From positions 598,578-662,577 of the forward strand of contig CANLOL010000001.1 in assembly GCA_947492905.1 (NCBI GenBank): a stretch of 64,000 bases of DNA, read 5' to 3'. Both the position numbers and the translations under genes were made by a program. Shown piece by piece: positions 27,254 to 36,054 of this stretch (within the stretch, counting starts at the first letter, position 1; every line of letters begins with the position of its first letter). The stretch is from an uncultured Sphingorhabdus sp. (lineage in GTDB: Bacteria; Pseudomonadota; Alphaproteobacteria; Sphingomonadales; Sphingomonadaceae). Under the pieces are notes generated by a model, which saw nothing but the letters and a program-made list of their open reading frames with translations, did not search any database and had not been told where the DNA came from.

Positions 27254-27763
27254 ATGCAAATTTCAAAGAGAGAATTATTATTCTCTGGCGGTGCAATAGC
27301 AATTGCTAGCGGTATAACCTTTAAAGCGTTACAGCCAAGCAAGGCAGAAGCCGCCGTTACTTTTCCAATCACCAAGAGCGATGCGCAATGGCGCACTGAA
27401 TTAAACGCAAAGCAATATGCCGTTTTGCGCCAATCTGCGACGGAATATCCAGGCAGCAGCCCGCTTAATGCCGAGCATCGCACAGGTATTTATGTATGTG
27501 CGGGATGCGAAAACCGTCTTTTCTCGTCGCGCCATAAATATGAAAGCGGCACAGGTTGGCCGAGTTTTTGGCAGCCATTAAATGATGCTGTCGGTCAAAA
27601 AACAGATTATGATATTGGCTATCCGCGCACTGAAATCCATTGCGCAGATTGCGGCGGACATTTGGGACATGTGTTTCCAGATGGCCCGCGCCCTACCGGC
27701 AAACGTTATTGCATGAATGGCGATGCGATGCTGTTTTGGGTTAATGATTTGGTCGAAGCCTAA
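27254..27763 (+). CDS. msrB: Exported peptide-methionine (R)-S-oxide reductase MsrB
   Basis: The MsrB core shows two zinc CxxC pairs (CAGCENRLF and CADCGGHLGHVF) and the catalytic Cys in KRYCMNGDAMLF (about residue 152). The segment ESGTGWPSFWQP is also diagnostic. The enzyme repairs methionine-R-sulfoxide. The first 35 residues form a signal peptide with a Tat-like start (SKRELLF, Lys-Arg instead of Arg-Arg) and an Ala-rich end (SKAEAAV), so the protein probably acts outside the cytoplasm. Length is 169 residues. It is transcribed alone. Confidence 0.93.
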   Translation: MQISKRELLFSGGAIAIASGITFKALQPSKAEAAVTFPITKSDAQWRTELNAKQYAVLRQSATEYPGSSPLNAEHRTGIYVCAGCENRLFSSRHKYESGTGWPSFWQPLNDAVGQKTDYDIGYPRTEIHCADCGGHLGHVFPDGPRPTGKRYCMNGDAMLFWVNDLVEA

Positions 27764-27791
27764 CCATTAATCACACCAATAGATGAGCAAT

Positions 27792-27814
27792 ATGGCCTCT
27801 TAATCAGGGGCCAT
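27792..27814. other. Hairpin enclosing the stop codon of the VOC gene between convergent genes
   Basis: The arms ATGGCCTC (27792-27799) and GGGGCCAT (27807-27814) pair over 8 bp with one G-U. The 7-base loop contains the TAA stop of the minus-strand VOC gene. It could serve as a shared 3' end for msrB and the VOC gene, but neither side carries a clear T run. Confidence 0.45.
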
Positions 27815-28171
27815 GATTTGCTGCCATAATTCAATTTTGACATCATTAGGATCCATGATCCATGCAAATTTGCCATAGCCTTCATCGACATGACCCAATA
27901 TTTCGACATTTTTGGCTTTTAATTGTGCGACAAATTCATCCAAATCATCAACGCGCAAATTAATCATAAACCCGGAATTGCTGGGCTTTAGATATTCTCC
28001 ATCAGAGAAATGACTAATCAAGCTATAGGGTTTTTCGCCTTTTTCTTCTGACCAATTCAGCTGCGGGCCATATTCACCATCAATCCCCAATATTTCGCTA
28101 TACCATTGGCGCGTTGCTTTTGGATCTTTGGCCACATAAAAAACACCGCCTAAGCCTGTTATCTTTGCCAT
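27800..28171 (-). CDS. VOC (glyoxalase/bleomycin-resistance fold) family protein
   Basis: A single vicinal-oxygen-chelate module of 123 residues. The start AKITGLGGVFYVAKDPKATRQWYSEILGI and the end YGKFAWIMDPNDVKIELWQ show the paired beta-alpha-beta-beta pattern and the C-terminal metal-ligand Glu. I place the start at ATG 28171 after AAGGGAGATATAAT rather than at 28195. VOC proteins range from isomerases to dioxygenases and resistance proteins, so a substrate cannot be named. Confidence 0.88.
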   Translation of the reverse strand: MAKITGLGGVFYVAKDPKATRQWYSEILGIDGEYGPQLNWSEEKGEKPYSLISHFSDGEYLKPSNSGFMINLRVDDLDEFVAQLKAKNVEILGHVDEGYGKFAWIMDPNDVKIELWQQIMAPD

Positions 28172-28242
28172 ATTATATCTCCCTTGCGCTATCATAGCTC
28201 TATTGGCGCTATGACATCAAGCTATGACATTAAGCCGTTGCA

Positions 28243-30039
28243 TCAGGGCGTGTTGAAATCGACTCGCCAGATCATTAAATCGCCATCATGCTCTACAGCC
28301 TTCAGCCATTTAGGCGGTTTATTTTGCAATATCACATCGGCTAAACTGCCTTTATGCTTGCTCTGATAATTGCCCCATTCCTGTGTGGTGGGGCAAGTAA
28401 CGATATAGTCTATTTTACGCTTTTTGATGGTAGCAATCGCATCATCGGGACTGCCGATCATCGCCGCAATTTGATCGCGCATCGCTGCTTCATTGCGATG
28501 ATGGCTGCTGGCGATGATATGATGATCGCTATTGAGCAATATCAAAGTCCCAAGATTGAACGGCGCCATTATATTGGCAGGTGCAGGCAATTTATTGAGC
28601 GCAGCTAAGCCTTGGGCCGATTTGCAAGGGATAGAGAGAGCTGCATCAGCGATTGGTTTCTCGGCTTGTTTGTCGTTTTCAACGTTAACAAATGGCGCTG
28701 CCAAGGCGCTCAAAAATGGTCCTGAAACGGCTATTGCAAGCATAGTCATTATCAACCCAATTCGTTTTGCTGGATAAGGCGAACGGCGATAGCCATCAAA
28801 AATTTGCGATAATATTATGGCCACCAATGGCAGCGCAAAGGCATTAGCCACGGTGATAGTGCGAAATACAAAACAAGATAATAAAGCGGCATAGAGTAAG
28901 AAAAACCCCATCATATATAGATTGCCGCGCGCGCTATATGCTATTTTGGGCGTTATAAGGAACATAGCGATAATGCCGATGCAGGGTATGGCCGCCGATA
29001 GCAAAATAGCCTGTAGTTTTTGATACCAAAGAGGCAGCCCTTCGCTAACATTCACATACCAATAATCATGGACTAGCGGATCTAATTGCGCAAATGCCCC
29101 TCCGCTGCATTGCGGCGCTATATAGAGCATTATAGCAAGGGCAGATGCGCCTGCTAAAGCAGCAGATAAAAAGCGCATCCATCTTTTTTCGGGTGTGCTG
29201 TTGATAGCGATCAACATGATGGCGGCGGCTGCGGCGGTTGCTGCCAAATAAGGTGGCGATATGGAATCGCAATAGCTTGCCGCTCCAGCGGGTAATCCTT
29301 GGGTGATGATATAAAGCGCGAAGCTTACTATCGTGAAGGAGGTGATAGTCCAAATCAGCCTCTGGCCATGTGCTTTTTCAATTATCCAGCGCCACCCAAG
29401 CAGGATGAAAAACGCAGCCGTTATGGGCAATCCTTCCAGTGAGATATGCAGCCAAAATGCTAATGCCGCTCCTAATGCTATGCCGCCGCTCTTTTTGCTG
29501 GGCCAAAACATGCTCCATAATGCCAATGATGCCAACATGATTTGCCAACCATGATGATCGATGCGCATGGGCCGAAACTGAAAAGCAATGGCCGGATTAA
29601 TCCATGTCATAATGATCGCAAATATTGCCGCTTGGCGATTCCACAGCGATAATGCGACGCGGCCTATCATATAGGATGTAAGGGCGAGACCAATGAGAGG
29701 TATAGCGGTTCCAGCTATCATCTCTGCTATATCTTGGCCAAATATGGGCGTGAAAATCAGAATGAGAAACGCAATCGGCAATTCGATTAAGCGCGACCAA
29801 TGCATGGGCGCGCCATCGGGGGCATTCATGCGATATTGTGTCCAATCAAACCAGCTTTGCCCATTGAGAAAATCACGAATTTGCACCATACGCAATTGGT
29901 CATCAGGCCCCCAACCTGCGCGGGATTGGATAGTCTCTAAGCTACCAAAAATGAATAGAAATGAAAATATAGCGGCAATAATCCATAATGGCCCCGCGAT
30001 ACCCGCTGGTTTATCATCAAATGGATTACGGCTTTTCAT
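28243..30039 (-). CDS. Multi-spanning GT-C-like membrane protein, putative glycosyltransferase
   Basis: This 598-residue protein has about 11-13 hydrophobic segments across residues 15-445 and a soluble C-terminal domain (about 460-598) ending DLMIWRVDFNTP. The first periplasmic loop has GWGPDDQLRMVQIRDFLNG followed by PMHWSRLIELPIAF. Acidic residues in this loop are typical of lipid-phosphate-sugar GT-C glycosyltransferases. I do not recognise a specific family. It is the last gene of the four-gene cluster with the FAD oxidoreductase, GtrA and sulfatase-like genes, 12 bp after the latter, which supports a role in attaching sugars to an envelope glycan. Confidence 0.75.
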   Translation of the reverse strand: MKSRNPFDDKPAGIAGPLWIIAAIFSFLFIFGSLETIQSRAGWGPDDQLRMVQIRDFLNGQSWFDWTQYRMNAPDGAPMHWSRLIELPIAFLILIFTPIFGQDIAEMIAGTAIPLIGLALTSYMIGRVALSLWNRQAAIFAIIMTWINPAIAFQFRPMRIDHHGWQIMLASLALWSMFWPSKKSGGIALGAALAFWLHISLEGLPITAAFFILLGWRWIIEKAHGQRLIWTITSFTIVSFALYIITQGLPAGAASYCDSISPPYLAATAAAAAIMLIAINSTPEKRWMRFLSAALAGASALAIMLYIAPQCSGGAFAQLDPLVHDYWYVNVSEGLPLWYQKLQAILLSAAIPCIGIIAMFLITPKIAYSARGNLYMMGFFLLYAALLSCFVFRTITVANAFALPLVAIILSQIFDGYRRSPYPAKRIGLIMTMLAIAVSGPFLSALAAPFVNVENDKQAEKPIADAALSIPCKSAQGLAALNKLPAPANIMAPFNLGTLILLNSDHHIIASSHHRNEAAMRDQIAAMIGSPDDAIATIKKRKIDYIVTCPTTQEWGNYQSKHKGSLADVILQNKPPKWLKAVEHDGDLMIWRVDFNTP

Positions 30040-30051
30040 AAATGCGTGTCT

Positions 30052-31425
30052 TTATTTGGCTTTGAGTAATATCCAAGGCACATGCTCTGGATCAAATTGC
30101 GTGCGGTGATGCCGATCAAAATAGGGCGGCATATGGTCACCGACAATTAAAATATCGCTTTTGGGGAAATCTTTAGCCGTAATTTCTTTGGCAATCGCAC
30201 TGTCCACGGCATCAAAAATGGCGAACTGGCGGCATATCATGGGATAATTCTCTGCTAAATAAGGCGATACAGTCTCGCAATTATCCACCTGCAAACTCTC
30301 GGCCAATGGAACAGGCAGATGCGAATTAAGCGTTAGCCAATAGAGAAATTGGGGTTTTTCGGCTGCTTTTAAATGCGCAGATATTTGTTTGGGGACATCG
30401 CGGTCGCATGCCCCTGGAAACACGCCATCGCACGCGCCAGCGCCTTTGGCTTGCAGGTCTTTGCTAAATTCTTGGCTCTGAAACCCGATGTTGGGATACC
30501 ATGTAGAGCGCTTAAAAAATGGTGCTTTGAAACTGTGCATGGCGTGGCTTTCATAGCCTTTTTTAGCCATAGTTGCAGGCAAGCAGCTTGAATCTATCTT
30601 ATCTACCAATTCATAATAATCGCCCCATCGCCCGCATAATTCACGCACTTCACCAGCGGTTGTGCTGTTATAATAAGGGGATGTACCTTGGGTGATTTCA
30701 TAGCGCTGCGTAATGGCTGGATTATTTTTATATAAACCAAAAGTTTTGAGATCCATTTCGGGATTGCCGCGCGGGACGCCCAGCGATTCCACCATAATCA
30801 TCACCATATGCCGTCCATCGGGCGTCACGGCAAAGCCAGATTCCTCGCGGGCTGATGAAAATTCTGCACCAGGCGGCGGAGAGCGGAAATAATGCCCGCG
30901 CATATCGAGACCCATATATATATCCATGCCCGCCACTGCAAAAATAGAAATGGCTGCGACGATATTTAACCACAAGTTTTTGAAATCAGTATCGCGGCTC
31001 ATCATGCGATATGCGACAAAGAATATGACTACTAACGCAGCAGCGACAAATAGATATTCAATAGAGTCGCTGGGTTTAATTTCGGCCAAAAAGCTGATGG
31101 AATAGAATAAGGACGCCGCTGTTAGATTGAATAAACCACCCAAAAATTTGAGCACTGACCATGTCATAACACTGACAAAGGCAAAATAACGCAGAGCAAA
31201 GCTTAATTTGCGCGCTAATAGTCCGGTAAAGCCTGCGATCAATATTTCATGTCCACGCGGCGGCGCGCCAAAAAACCATAGAGCTGCAAAACCAATATTG
31301 GTTAGCACAACCCAAATGAGTACCCAATTCCAGAACCGTTTCATATCGGTTGTGCTCAGTGCGCTATGGATTTTATTCCATAGGCTAGGTGTTTTAAATT
31401 CTGATGGGTCAACCGCGATAGTCAT
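30052..31425 (-). CDS. LtaS/MdoB/EptA-like alkaline-phosphatase-superfamily membrane transferase
   Basis: About four to five membrane helices (residues 30-185) precede a periplasmic sulfatase-like domain. MIMVESLGVPRG supplies the first metal-site Glu; NSTTAGEVRELCG resembles the catalytic-threonine segment of LtaS/MdoB-type enzymes; ILIVGDHMPPYFDRHHRTQF supplies the late Asp-His metal ligands. Such enzymes transfer phosphoethanolamine or phosphoglycerol to lipids or glycans at the outer face of the inner membrane. I choose ATG 31425, which forms ATGA with the gtrA stop and follows GGGGGG; an ATG at 31440 in frame is the alternative. Length is 457 residues. Confidence 0.82.
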   Translation of the reverse strand: MTIAVDPSEFKTPSLWNKIHSALSTTDMKRFWNWVLIWVVLTNIGFAALWFFGAPPRGHEILIAGFTGLLARKLSFALRYFAFVSVMTWSVLKFLGGLFNLTAASLFYSISFLAEIKPSDSIEYLFVAAALVVIFFVAYRMMSRDTDFKNLWLNIVAAISIFAVAGMDIYMGLDMRGHYFRSPPPGAEFSSAREESGFAVTPDGRHMVMIMVESLGVPRGNPEMDLKTFGLYKNNPAITQRYEITQGTSPYYNSTTAGEVRELCGRWGDYYELVDKIDSSCLPATMAKKGYESHAMHSFKAPFFKRSTWYPNIGFQSQEFSKDLQAKGAGACDGVFPGACDRDVPKQISAHLKAAEKPQFLYWLTLNSHLPVPLAESLQVDNCETVSPYLAENYPMICRQFAIFDAVDSAIAKEITAKDFPKSDILIVGDHMPPYFDRHHRTQFDPEHVPWILLKAK

Positions 31426-31847
31426 CTGAAAACCCCCCATTTACGCAACGCATAAACGGTAAAAAAGCTGATGATGACCGCGCATAATTTGGCGATTATC
31501 GGCCCTATATCGGCGCTGGTTAAAATCTGTACCGTTCCTATGGTGATGCCAAGGCCTAAAATGGCTGATCCTGCGAATAAAGCGCGCTGTAATTGCAATT
31601 TCGCGCCTTGCTGTTTCTTGCCGATAAATACAAAATTGCTGCTCATGGCCCAATGGACGATAATCCCTATGCTATAGCCAATGGCCGATGCAACCGAGGG
31701 AATGACAGAAAGCAAAATTGCTCCGCCATAGATGAGCATATCAACGATTAGCGCAATCACACTGGCTCCAAAATAACGGGCAAATGTGAAGCTGCGCCAA
31801 AAGGAGATAAGCTTTTGAAGCAAGGGTGATGCAGGTTCAGCAATCAT
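31422..31847 (-). CDS. GtrA-family membrane protein
   Basis: The 141-residue protein has four hydrophobic helices and the GtrA pattern FARYFGASVIALIVDMLIYGG, then AIGYSIGIIVHWAMSSNFVF. GtrA proteins are proposed to flip polyprenyl-phosphate-linked sugars to the periplasm for glycosylation of envelope glycans. Its ATG immediately follows the TAA of the FAD oxidoreductase (TAAATG) and its stop overlaps the next gene, so all four genes are very probably one transcript. Confidence 0.92.
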   Translation of the reverse strand: MIAEPASPLLQKLISFWRSFTFARYFGASVIALIVDMLIYGGAILLSVIPSVASAIGYSIGIIVHWAMSSNFVFIGKKQQGAKLQLQRALFAGSAILGLGITIGTVQILTSADIGPIIAKLCAVIISFFTVYALRKWGVFR

Positions 31848-33521
31848 TTAAGCGGCTTTCGTATCATCGCCTTTTGCAATGCGTTTTGGCACATCGCGCA
31901 TAGAATTGAGAGCCTGAGCTTGATCTGCGCTCACTTGGCCTGTGTTTATGCTTGGGCTATGGGCCTTTGCTCCGCCTTGTGCGATAATTTTATCAGCTTC
32001 TTTCAATATTTGACTGGTGATTTGTGCTTTCTCGCCTTCGCCGCCGCTTTCATGATATTCAGCATCTTCGTTGACGTTCCAAATATTATAAACACGTTTG
32101 CCGGCTTCAATATTTTCAACGGTTAGCATTGATGTCATCATAGCATGATCTTGGTTGTTGTAACGGTGCATACCATTACGACCAACCATATGCAGATTAG
32201 GATATTTTTCTTCTAATTCTTGACGCATATGTTCAACATTTGCGGCATATTCATCGTCATAAACGGGATATGCTTTTTCTTGACGCACGACGCTACCGCC
32301 AACCACATCTTTGGGATCGCATAGACCAAGAATAGCCATTTCTTTTTTGGCAAGTTCGATCAAATCTTCATCGCTTGATGACCATAGACCATCATCTTCG
32401 AAACAAAAATATTCTAACCCTACACAGGCTATGCTATTGTCTGGTACCATTTCGGGTGACCAGCTGCGGAAATTTTGAACGCGGCCCACTTGGACTTTAT
32501 CATCGTGGATATAGATCCAATTATCGGGGAATAAATCATCGGATTTAATCATCAATGCAACGGTCAAGAAATCACGATATTTCAGATTATCGGCCTGAAA
32601 GCTGCTTTCTGGGAGAGGGTGGATACGGGCGGATAGCTCGCGCATCGGGGCGCTGCTAATCACATGTTTTGCTGTGATAACGCATTCGCTACCATCGGCT
32701 TTTGTGGCGCTCATGCGCCAATCACCATTCGTATCTTGGGCTAGCTGTTTAAGGCCATGACCCATCAATACATTATTGCCTTTTGCGATTACTTTATCGC
32801 GCGCTGCATTCCACATCATACCAGGGCCAAGGCGCGGGTAACGAAATGTTTCGAGCAAAGTTTTGGTTTCCATGCCGTCATTGGGTTTTTTGTTCAGACC
32901 TAATGAGCGTTTCAAACCATCGGTCACAGCGCTCCATAGTGAGAGGCCCTTGATACGCTGCGCCGCCCAATCAGATGACATTTCATCACAAGGCATGCCC
33001 CATACTTTTTCCGTATAGGTTTTGAAAAATATCGAGTAAAGTTTGTGACCAAATTGATTAACGGTCCAATCTTCAAAGCTTTTCACATTTTTATTTGGAA
33101 AGGCGCGCGCTTTTATATAGCTCAACATACAAAGCGTTGAACGGAAGACACCCAAATTCCACAGAGCTTCGAATGCGCGCAGCGGATAGCTGTAAAATTT
33201 GCCTTCATAATAAATGCGGCTCATGCGTGGACGGCGGATAAAATCATCGGGCAATATTTCATCCCATAAATCGACGACTTCTTTTGATTTAGAGAAAAAG
33301 CGATGCCCGCCGATGTCAAATCGAAAACCTTCATATTCAACTGTGCGGCTAATACCGCCAACATATTGCTCATCTTTTTCGATGATAGTGACGCTATACC
33401 CTTTTTTTGACAGCAAATAACCCGCTGTTAATCCAGCTGGACCCGCCCCAATAATGGCCACATCAACATTATTTGGATCATTTTGAACCACTTCAGATGC
33501 GCTATTTTCCTGTGTCATCAA
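31848..33521 (-). CDS. FAD-dependent oxidoreductase (UDP-galactopyranose-mutase/amine-oxidase-like)
   Basis: The N-terminal Rossmann motif [31 protein letters not shown] binds FAD. The region [25 protein letters not shown] is the pattern of the NAD(P)-binding_8/protoporphyrinogen-oxidase-like proteins found in polysaccharide clusters. [21 protein letters not shown] near residue 450 is another conserved block. Length is 557 residues, with a hydrophilic tail after about 500. It may remodel a lipid-linked or nucleotide sugar; this is inference from family and neighbours. It leads the operon and is divergent from the AraC regulator. Confidence 0.85.
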   Translation of the reverse strand: MMTQENSASEVVQNDPNNVDVAIIGAGPAGLTAGYLLSKKGYSVTIIEKDEQYVGGISRTVEYEGFRFDIGGHRFFSKSKEVVDLWDEILPDDFIRRPRMSRIYYEGKFYSYPLRAFEALWNLGVFRSTLCMLSYIKARAFPNKNVKSFEDWTVNQFGHKLYSIFFKTYTEKVWGMPCDEMSSDWAAQRIKGLSLWSAVTDGLKRSLGLNKKPNDGMETKTLLETFRYPRLGPGMMWNAARDKVIAKGNNVLMGHGLKQLAQDTNGDWRMSATKADGSECVITAKHVISSAPMRELSARIHPLPESSFQADNLKYRDFLTVALMIKSDDLFPDNWIYIHDDKVQVGRVQNFRSWSPEMVPDNSIACVGLEYFCFEDDGLWSSSDEDLIELAKKEMAILGLCDPKDVVGGSVVRQEKAYPVYDDEYAANVEHMRQELEEKYPNLHMVGRNGMHRYNNQDHAMMTSMLTVENIEAGKRVYNIWNVNEDAEYHESGGEGEKAQITSQILKEADKIIAQGGAKAHSPSINTGQVSADQAQALNSMRDVPKRIAKGDDTKAA

Positions 33522-33798
33522 CTATTTCCTCGTCATTAATAGGCTGGCTAAAAAGCTTGCCGAAAAACCCTGATAAGAAAGTAATGAACAAAATATGCTA
33601 ACAGATGGTTAACGCGGCGTTAGGAAATTTAACTTTTTTATTAATTTCTCCAATTGCTTGGCCCAGAAATTAAAAATTTTAATGGATGAAAATAGCAAAT
33701 GAAGATTATTTGGCTCGGACGATCTGCATAGTTTTACGGATAATTCGTCTATATTTTCTATGTTGAAGGATGAACGGCAAGTCCATATTATATAGGCT
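33522..33798. promoter_or_regulatory. Divergent promoter region between the envelope cluster and the AraC regulator
   Basis: This 277-bp AT-rich gap must carry the promoters of both the leftward four-gene cluster and the rightward AraC gene. A short inverted repeat TAACG-CGG-CGTTA sits at 33610-33622. I see no convincing -35/-10 pair and no coding frame. Confidence 0.5.
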
Positions 33799-34716
33799 AT
33801 GGATATTTTAAACGACATACTCGATACGCTTGATCTTAATGGCGCCCTATATTTCAGAACAGATTTTTCAGGCCCATGGTCAGTCACTGTCCCCAGATTA
33901 GAAGCAGCTGCGCGTTTTCATCTTGTGGTGCAGGGGAAGTGCACCATCTCTGTGCCCAACAAACCCAATATAGTGCTGAACTCTGGGGATTTAATCCTTA
34001 TCCCGCGCGGACAAACACATATATTATCGGATAGCCCAGTTGAAACTGCGCCGCCACTGGAGACAATATTAGATCAAGCCGGATATGATGGTGAAGGCGT
34101 GTTAATAGTTGGCGAAGGTGATAAATCAGCCAGCACGCAACTGATTTGCGGCCATTTCACCTTTAGAGAGAATGCAGACCACCCCATATTAAGGGCGCTT
34201 CCCGATTATTTGCTCATGACATCATCAGAACGCGCACAAAATCCTTGGCTTGATGATGTTTTGCGCCTTATTGCGGGAAGAATGTTTTCGGGTCATGTCG
34301 GGGCACATGCTTCGGTGAAACGTCTATCGGAAGTGATGTTCATTGAAATGTTGCGGATGACGATAGAGGATCAAAAAGAAATCAAACCCATTTTAAGAGG
34401 GTTTCAAGAGCCCCATGTTGGGAAAGCGCTCGCTTTATTGCATAATGATCCTTCTTATCATTGGACAGTGGAGAGTTTGGCAAAAGAAGTGGGTATGTCC
34501 CGCAGTAGCTTTGCTGATAAATTTGCTGAACTTATTGGCCAAGGCCCTATGTCATATCTATCTGAATGGCGGTTGCAAAAATCTTTATATCTTTTGGATC
34601 AGAGAAATTTATCGGTTCAACAGATAGCGGAAATGATAGGTTATAAATCTCCAGCGGCTTTTACGCGCGCATTTGCGGCCAAATTTGGAACAAGCCCCAC
34701 TAAATATAGGCGGTAA
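33799..34716 (+). CDS. AraC-family transcriptional regulator with cupin domain
   Basis: Residues about 1-185 form a cupin_6-type sensor (LYFRTDFSGPWSVTVP, then FHLVVQGKCTISVP, then LNSGDLILIPRGQTHIL). The C-terminus has two helix-turn-helix motifs: SLAKEVGMSRSSFADKFAELIG and SVQQIAEMIGYKSPAAFTRAFAAKFGTSPTKYRR. Length is 305 residues. Members with this cupin often respond to small electrophiles or phenolics. Targets could be the YHS-MAPEG genes just downstream or the divergent glycan cluster; neither is proven. Confidence 0.92.
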   Translation: MDILNDILDTLDLNGALYFRTDFSGPWSVTVPRLEAAARFHLVVQGKCTISVPNKPNIVLNSGDLILIPRGQTHILSDSPVETAPPLETILDQAGYDGEGVLIVGEGDKSASTQLICGHFTFRENADHPILRALPDYLLMTSSERAQNPWLDDVLRLIAGRMFSGHVGAHASVKRLSEVMFIEMLRMTIEDQKEIKPILRGFQEPHVGKALALLHNDPSYHWTVESLAKEVGMSRSSFADKFAELIGQGPMSYLSEWRLQKSLYLLDQRNLSVQQIAEMIGYKSPAAFTRAFAAKFGTSPTKYRR

Positions 34717-34839
34717 TCGCTATTCATTGCCTATCGTCCAAACAACTTTGCATAGTGTCTGTAAAAACAACCCTTATATTGTTGTATTACCTAAAGATAG
34801 TATCACGATTTCCACATCAGATATTTAAACAATCTGGTC

Positions 34840-34863
34840 ATTCTTAATCATCTGATTGAGAAT
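34840..34863. promoter_or_regulatory. Near-perfect inverted repeat, candidate operator upstream of the YHS gene
   Basis: ATTCTTAATCA (34840-34850) and TGATTGAGAAT (34853-34863) are complementary at 10 of 11 positions with a 2-bp spacer. It lies 50 bp before the YHS start codon. AraC proteins usually bind direct repeats, so another regulator is possible. Confidence 0.45.
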
Positions 34864-34913
34864 TGTCAGGGCGCGTTAGGCCTATAATCCAACAACATTA
34901 TAAGGAATTAACT

Positions 34914-35396
34914 ATGTTTAATAAAATGACTATTGCGTCCGCAATTGCACTATCTTCTATGGTGGCTATCCCTGCTACCGCTGCTGATGAATATAATCTT
35001 TCTTCAGGCCTAACCGCAGCAGGTGCACCGCTAGCATTGCATGGTGTTGACACAGTTGCTTTTGTACAAACTGGCAATCGTATTGCTGGTGCAGCGAAAT
35101 TTACTGCCGTACATGATGGCGCAGCTTATTATTTCTCGACGCAAGAGAATCTAGATGCATTCACGGCAGCTCCTGCTAGCTTCTTGCCGCAAAATGGCGG
35201 TTTTTGTACCTTTGGTGTTGCAGTGGGCAAAAAATTTGATGGTGATCCTCGTTGGGCCGATGTGCGTGATGGCAAATTATATGTATTTCTAAGCGAAGCA
35301 ATTTTTAATGCTTATCAAAAAGATCCTGCTGGCACGATTGCTAAGGCAGAAGCCAATTGGAAAAAAATCCGCACTACTGCTGCTACTGAATTATAA
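34914..35396 (+). CDS. Exported YHS-domain protein
   Basis: After a signal peptide (MFNKMTIASAIALSSMVAIPATAA, residues 1-24), the protein has a YHS-like domain: LHGVDTVAFV, AAKFTAVHDGAAYYFSTQENLDAF and PQNGGFCTFGVAVGKKFDGDPRW. YHS domains are often associated with metal binding, here with one conserved Cys. I place the start at ATG 34914, 7 bp after AAGGA, giving 160 residues; an upstream in-frame ATG at 34863 would destroy the signal peptide. A MAPEG gene follows 52 bp later. The function is unknown. Confidence 0.9.
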   Translation: MFNKMTIASAIALSSMVAIPATAADEYNLSSGLTAAGAPLALHGVDTVAFVQTGNRIAGAAKFTAVHDGAAYYFSTQENLDAFTAAPASFLPQNGGFCTFGVAVGKKFDGDPRWADVRDGKLYVFLSEAIFNAYQKDPAGTIAKAEANWKKIRTTAATEL

Positions 35397-35448
35397 ATAT
35401 AAATGGGGTGGGGTCATCCTGCCCCTATAAATATAATAGGAGGAAAAA

Positions 35449-35859
35449 ATGGAAACAGCATATTATTATCTAGCATTAAGCGGTATTTTGACTGTCTTAT
35501 TATGGTCACCTTATATTGTTGGTAGAATGTTTGTTTGGGGTATCCCGGCATTTCTACACAATTACCCAGAGGGTTTCCCAGCAAAAGAACCAGAAACACC
35601 ATTATGGATGGACCGTGCAAAGCGCGCGCATTTAAACATGGTAGAAACAATGCCAGCTTTTATCGCTGTAGTTGTTGCGGCTGGTCTATTGGGTGATGGC
35701 AGTAACGCAGACACAGTAGCACAATGGGCGCAAATATTCTTTTTTGCGCGCGTTGTGCATGCGATTGTCTATATTTTGGCAATCCCAGCATTAAGAACAC
35801 CAGTGTATCTGGTTTCATGGGCAGCAATTTTGGTTATTGGCGCACAAAGCGTTTTATAA
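35449..35859 (+). CDS. MAPEG-family membrane protein
   Basis: The 136-residue protein has four hydrophobic helices; RAKRAHLNMVETMPAFIAVVVAA and FFFARVVHAIVYILAIPALRTPVYLVSWAAILVIG match the MAPEG fold, which includes microsomal glutathione transferases and eicosanoid enzymes. Bacterial members are thought to be glutathione-dependent detoxifying enzymes; activity is not predictable here. A strong ribosome-binding site (AGGAGG) precedes the ATG. It sits behind the AraC and YHS genes and may share their control. Confidence 0.92.
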   Translation: METAYYYLALSGILTVLLWSPYIVGRMFVWGIPAFLHNYPEGFPAKEPETPLWMDRAKRAHLNMVETMPAFIAVVVAAGLLGDGSNADTVAQWAQIFFFARVVHAIVYILAIPALRTPVYLVSWAAILVIGAQSVL

Positions 35860-35875
35860 CATTTGCTTATGAACT

Positions 35876-35935
35876 TAATGGGGTTTGCAATGTCTGCGGC
35901 CTAAGACTACTCTCCCTCTATTGTGGACCCCATTA
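35876..35935 (+). terminator. Long-loop inverted repeat after the MAPEG gene
   Basis: TAATGGGGT (35876-35884) and ACCCCATTA (35927-35935) are perfect 9-bp complements separated by 42 bases. The position, 17 bp after the MAPEG stop, suggests a 3' structure, but there is no T run, so it could equally be a regulatory or RNA element. Confidence 0.4.
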
Positions 35936-36054
35936 GGAACCCAAAATATATAAATTATCATATTCTAATAAATGCGACCCGAATGTAGCCATAATATAGC
36001 CTGTATAAAAACGGCAATTTGGCATGATAACATAGCTTAAAAGCTTAAATCATA

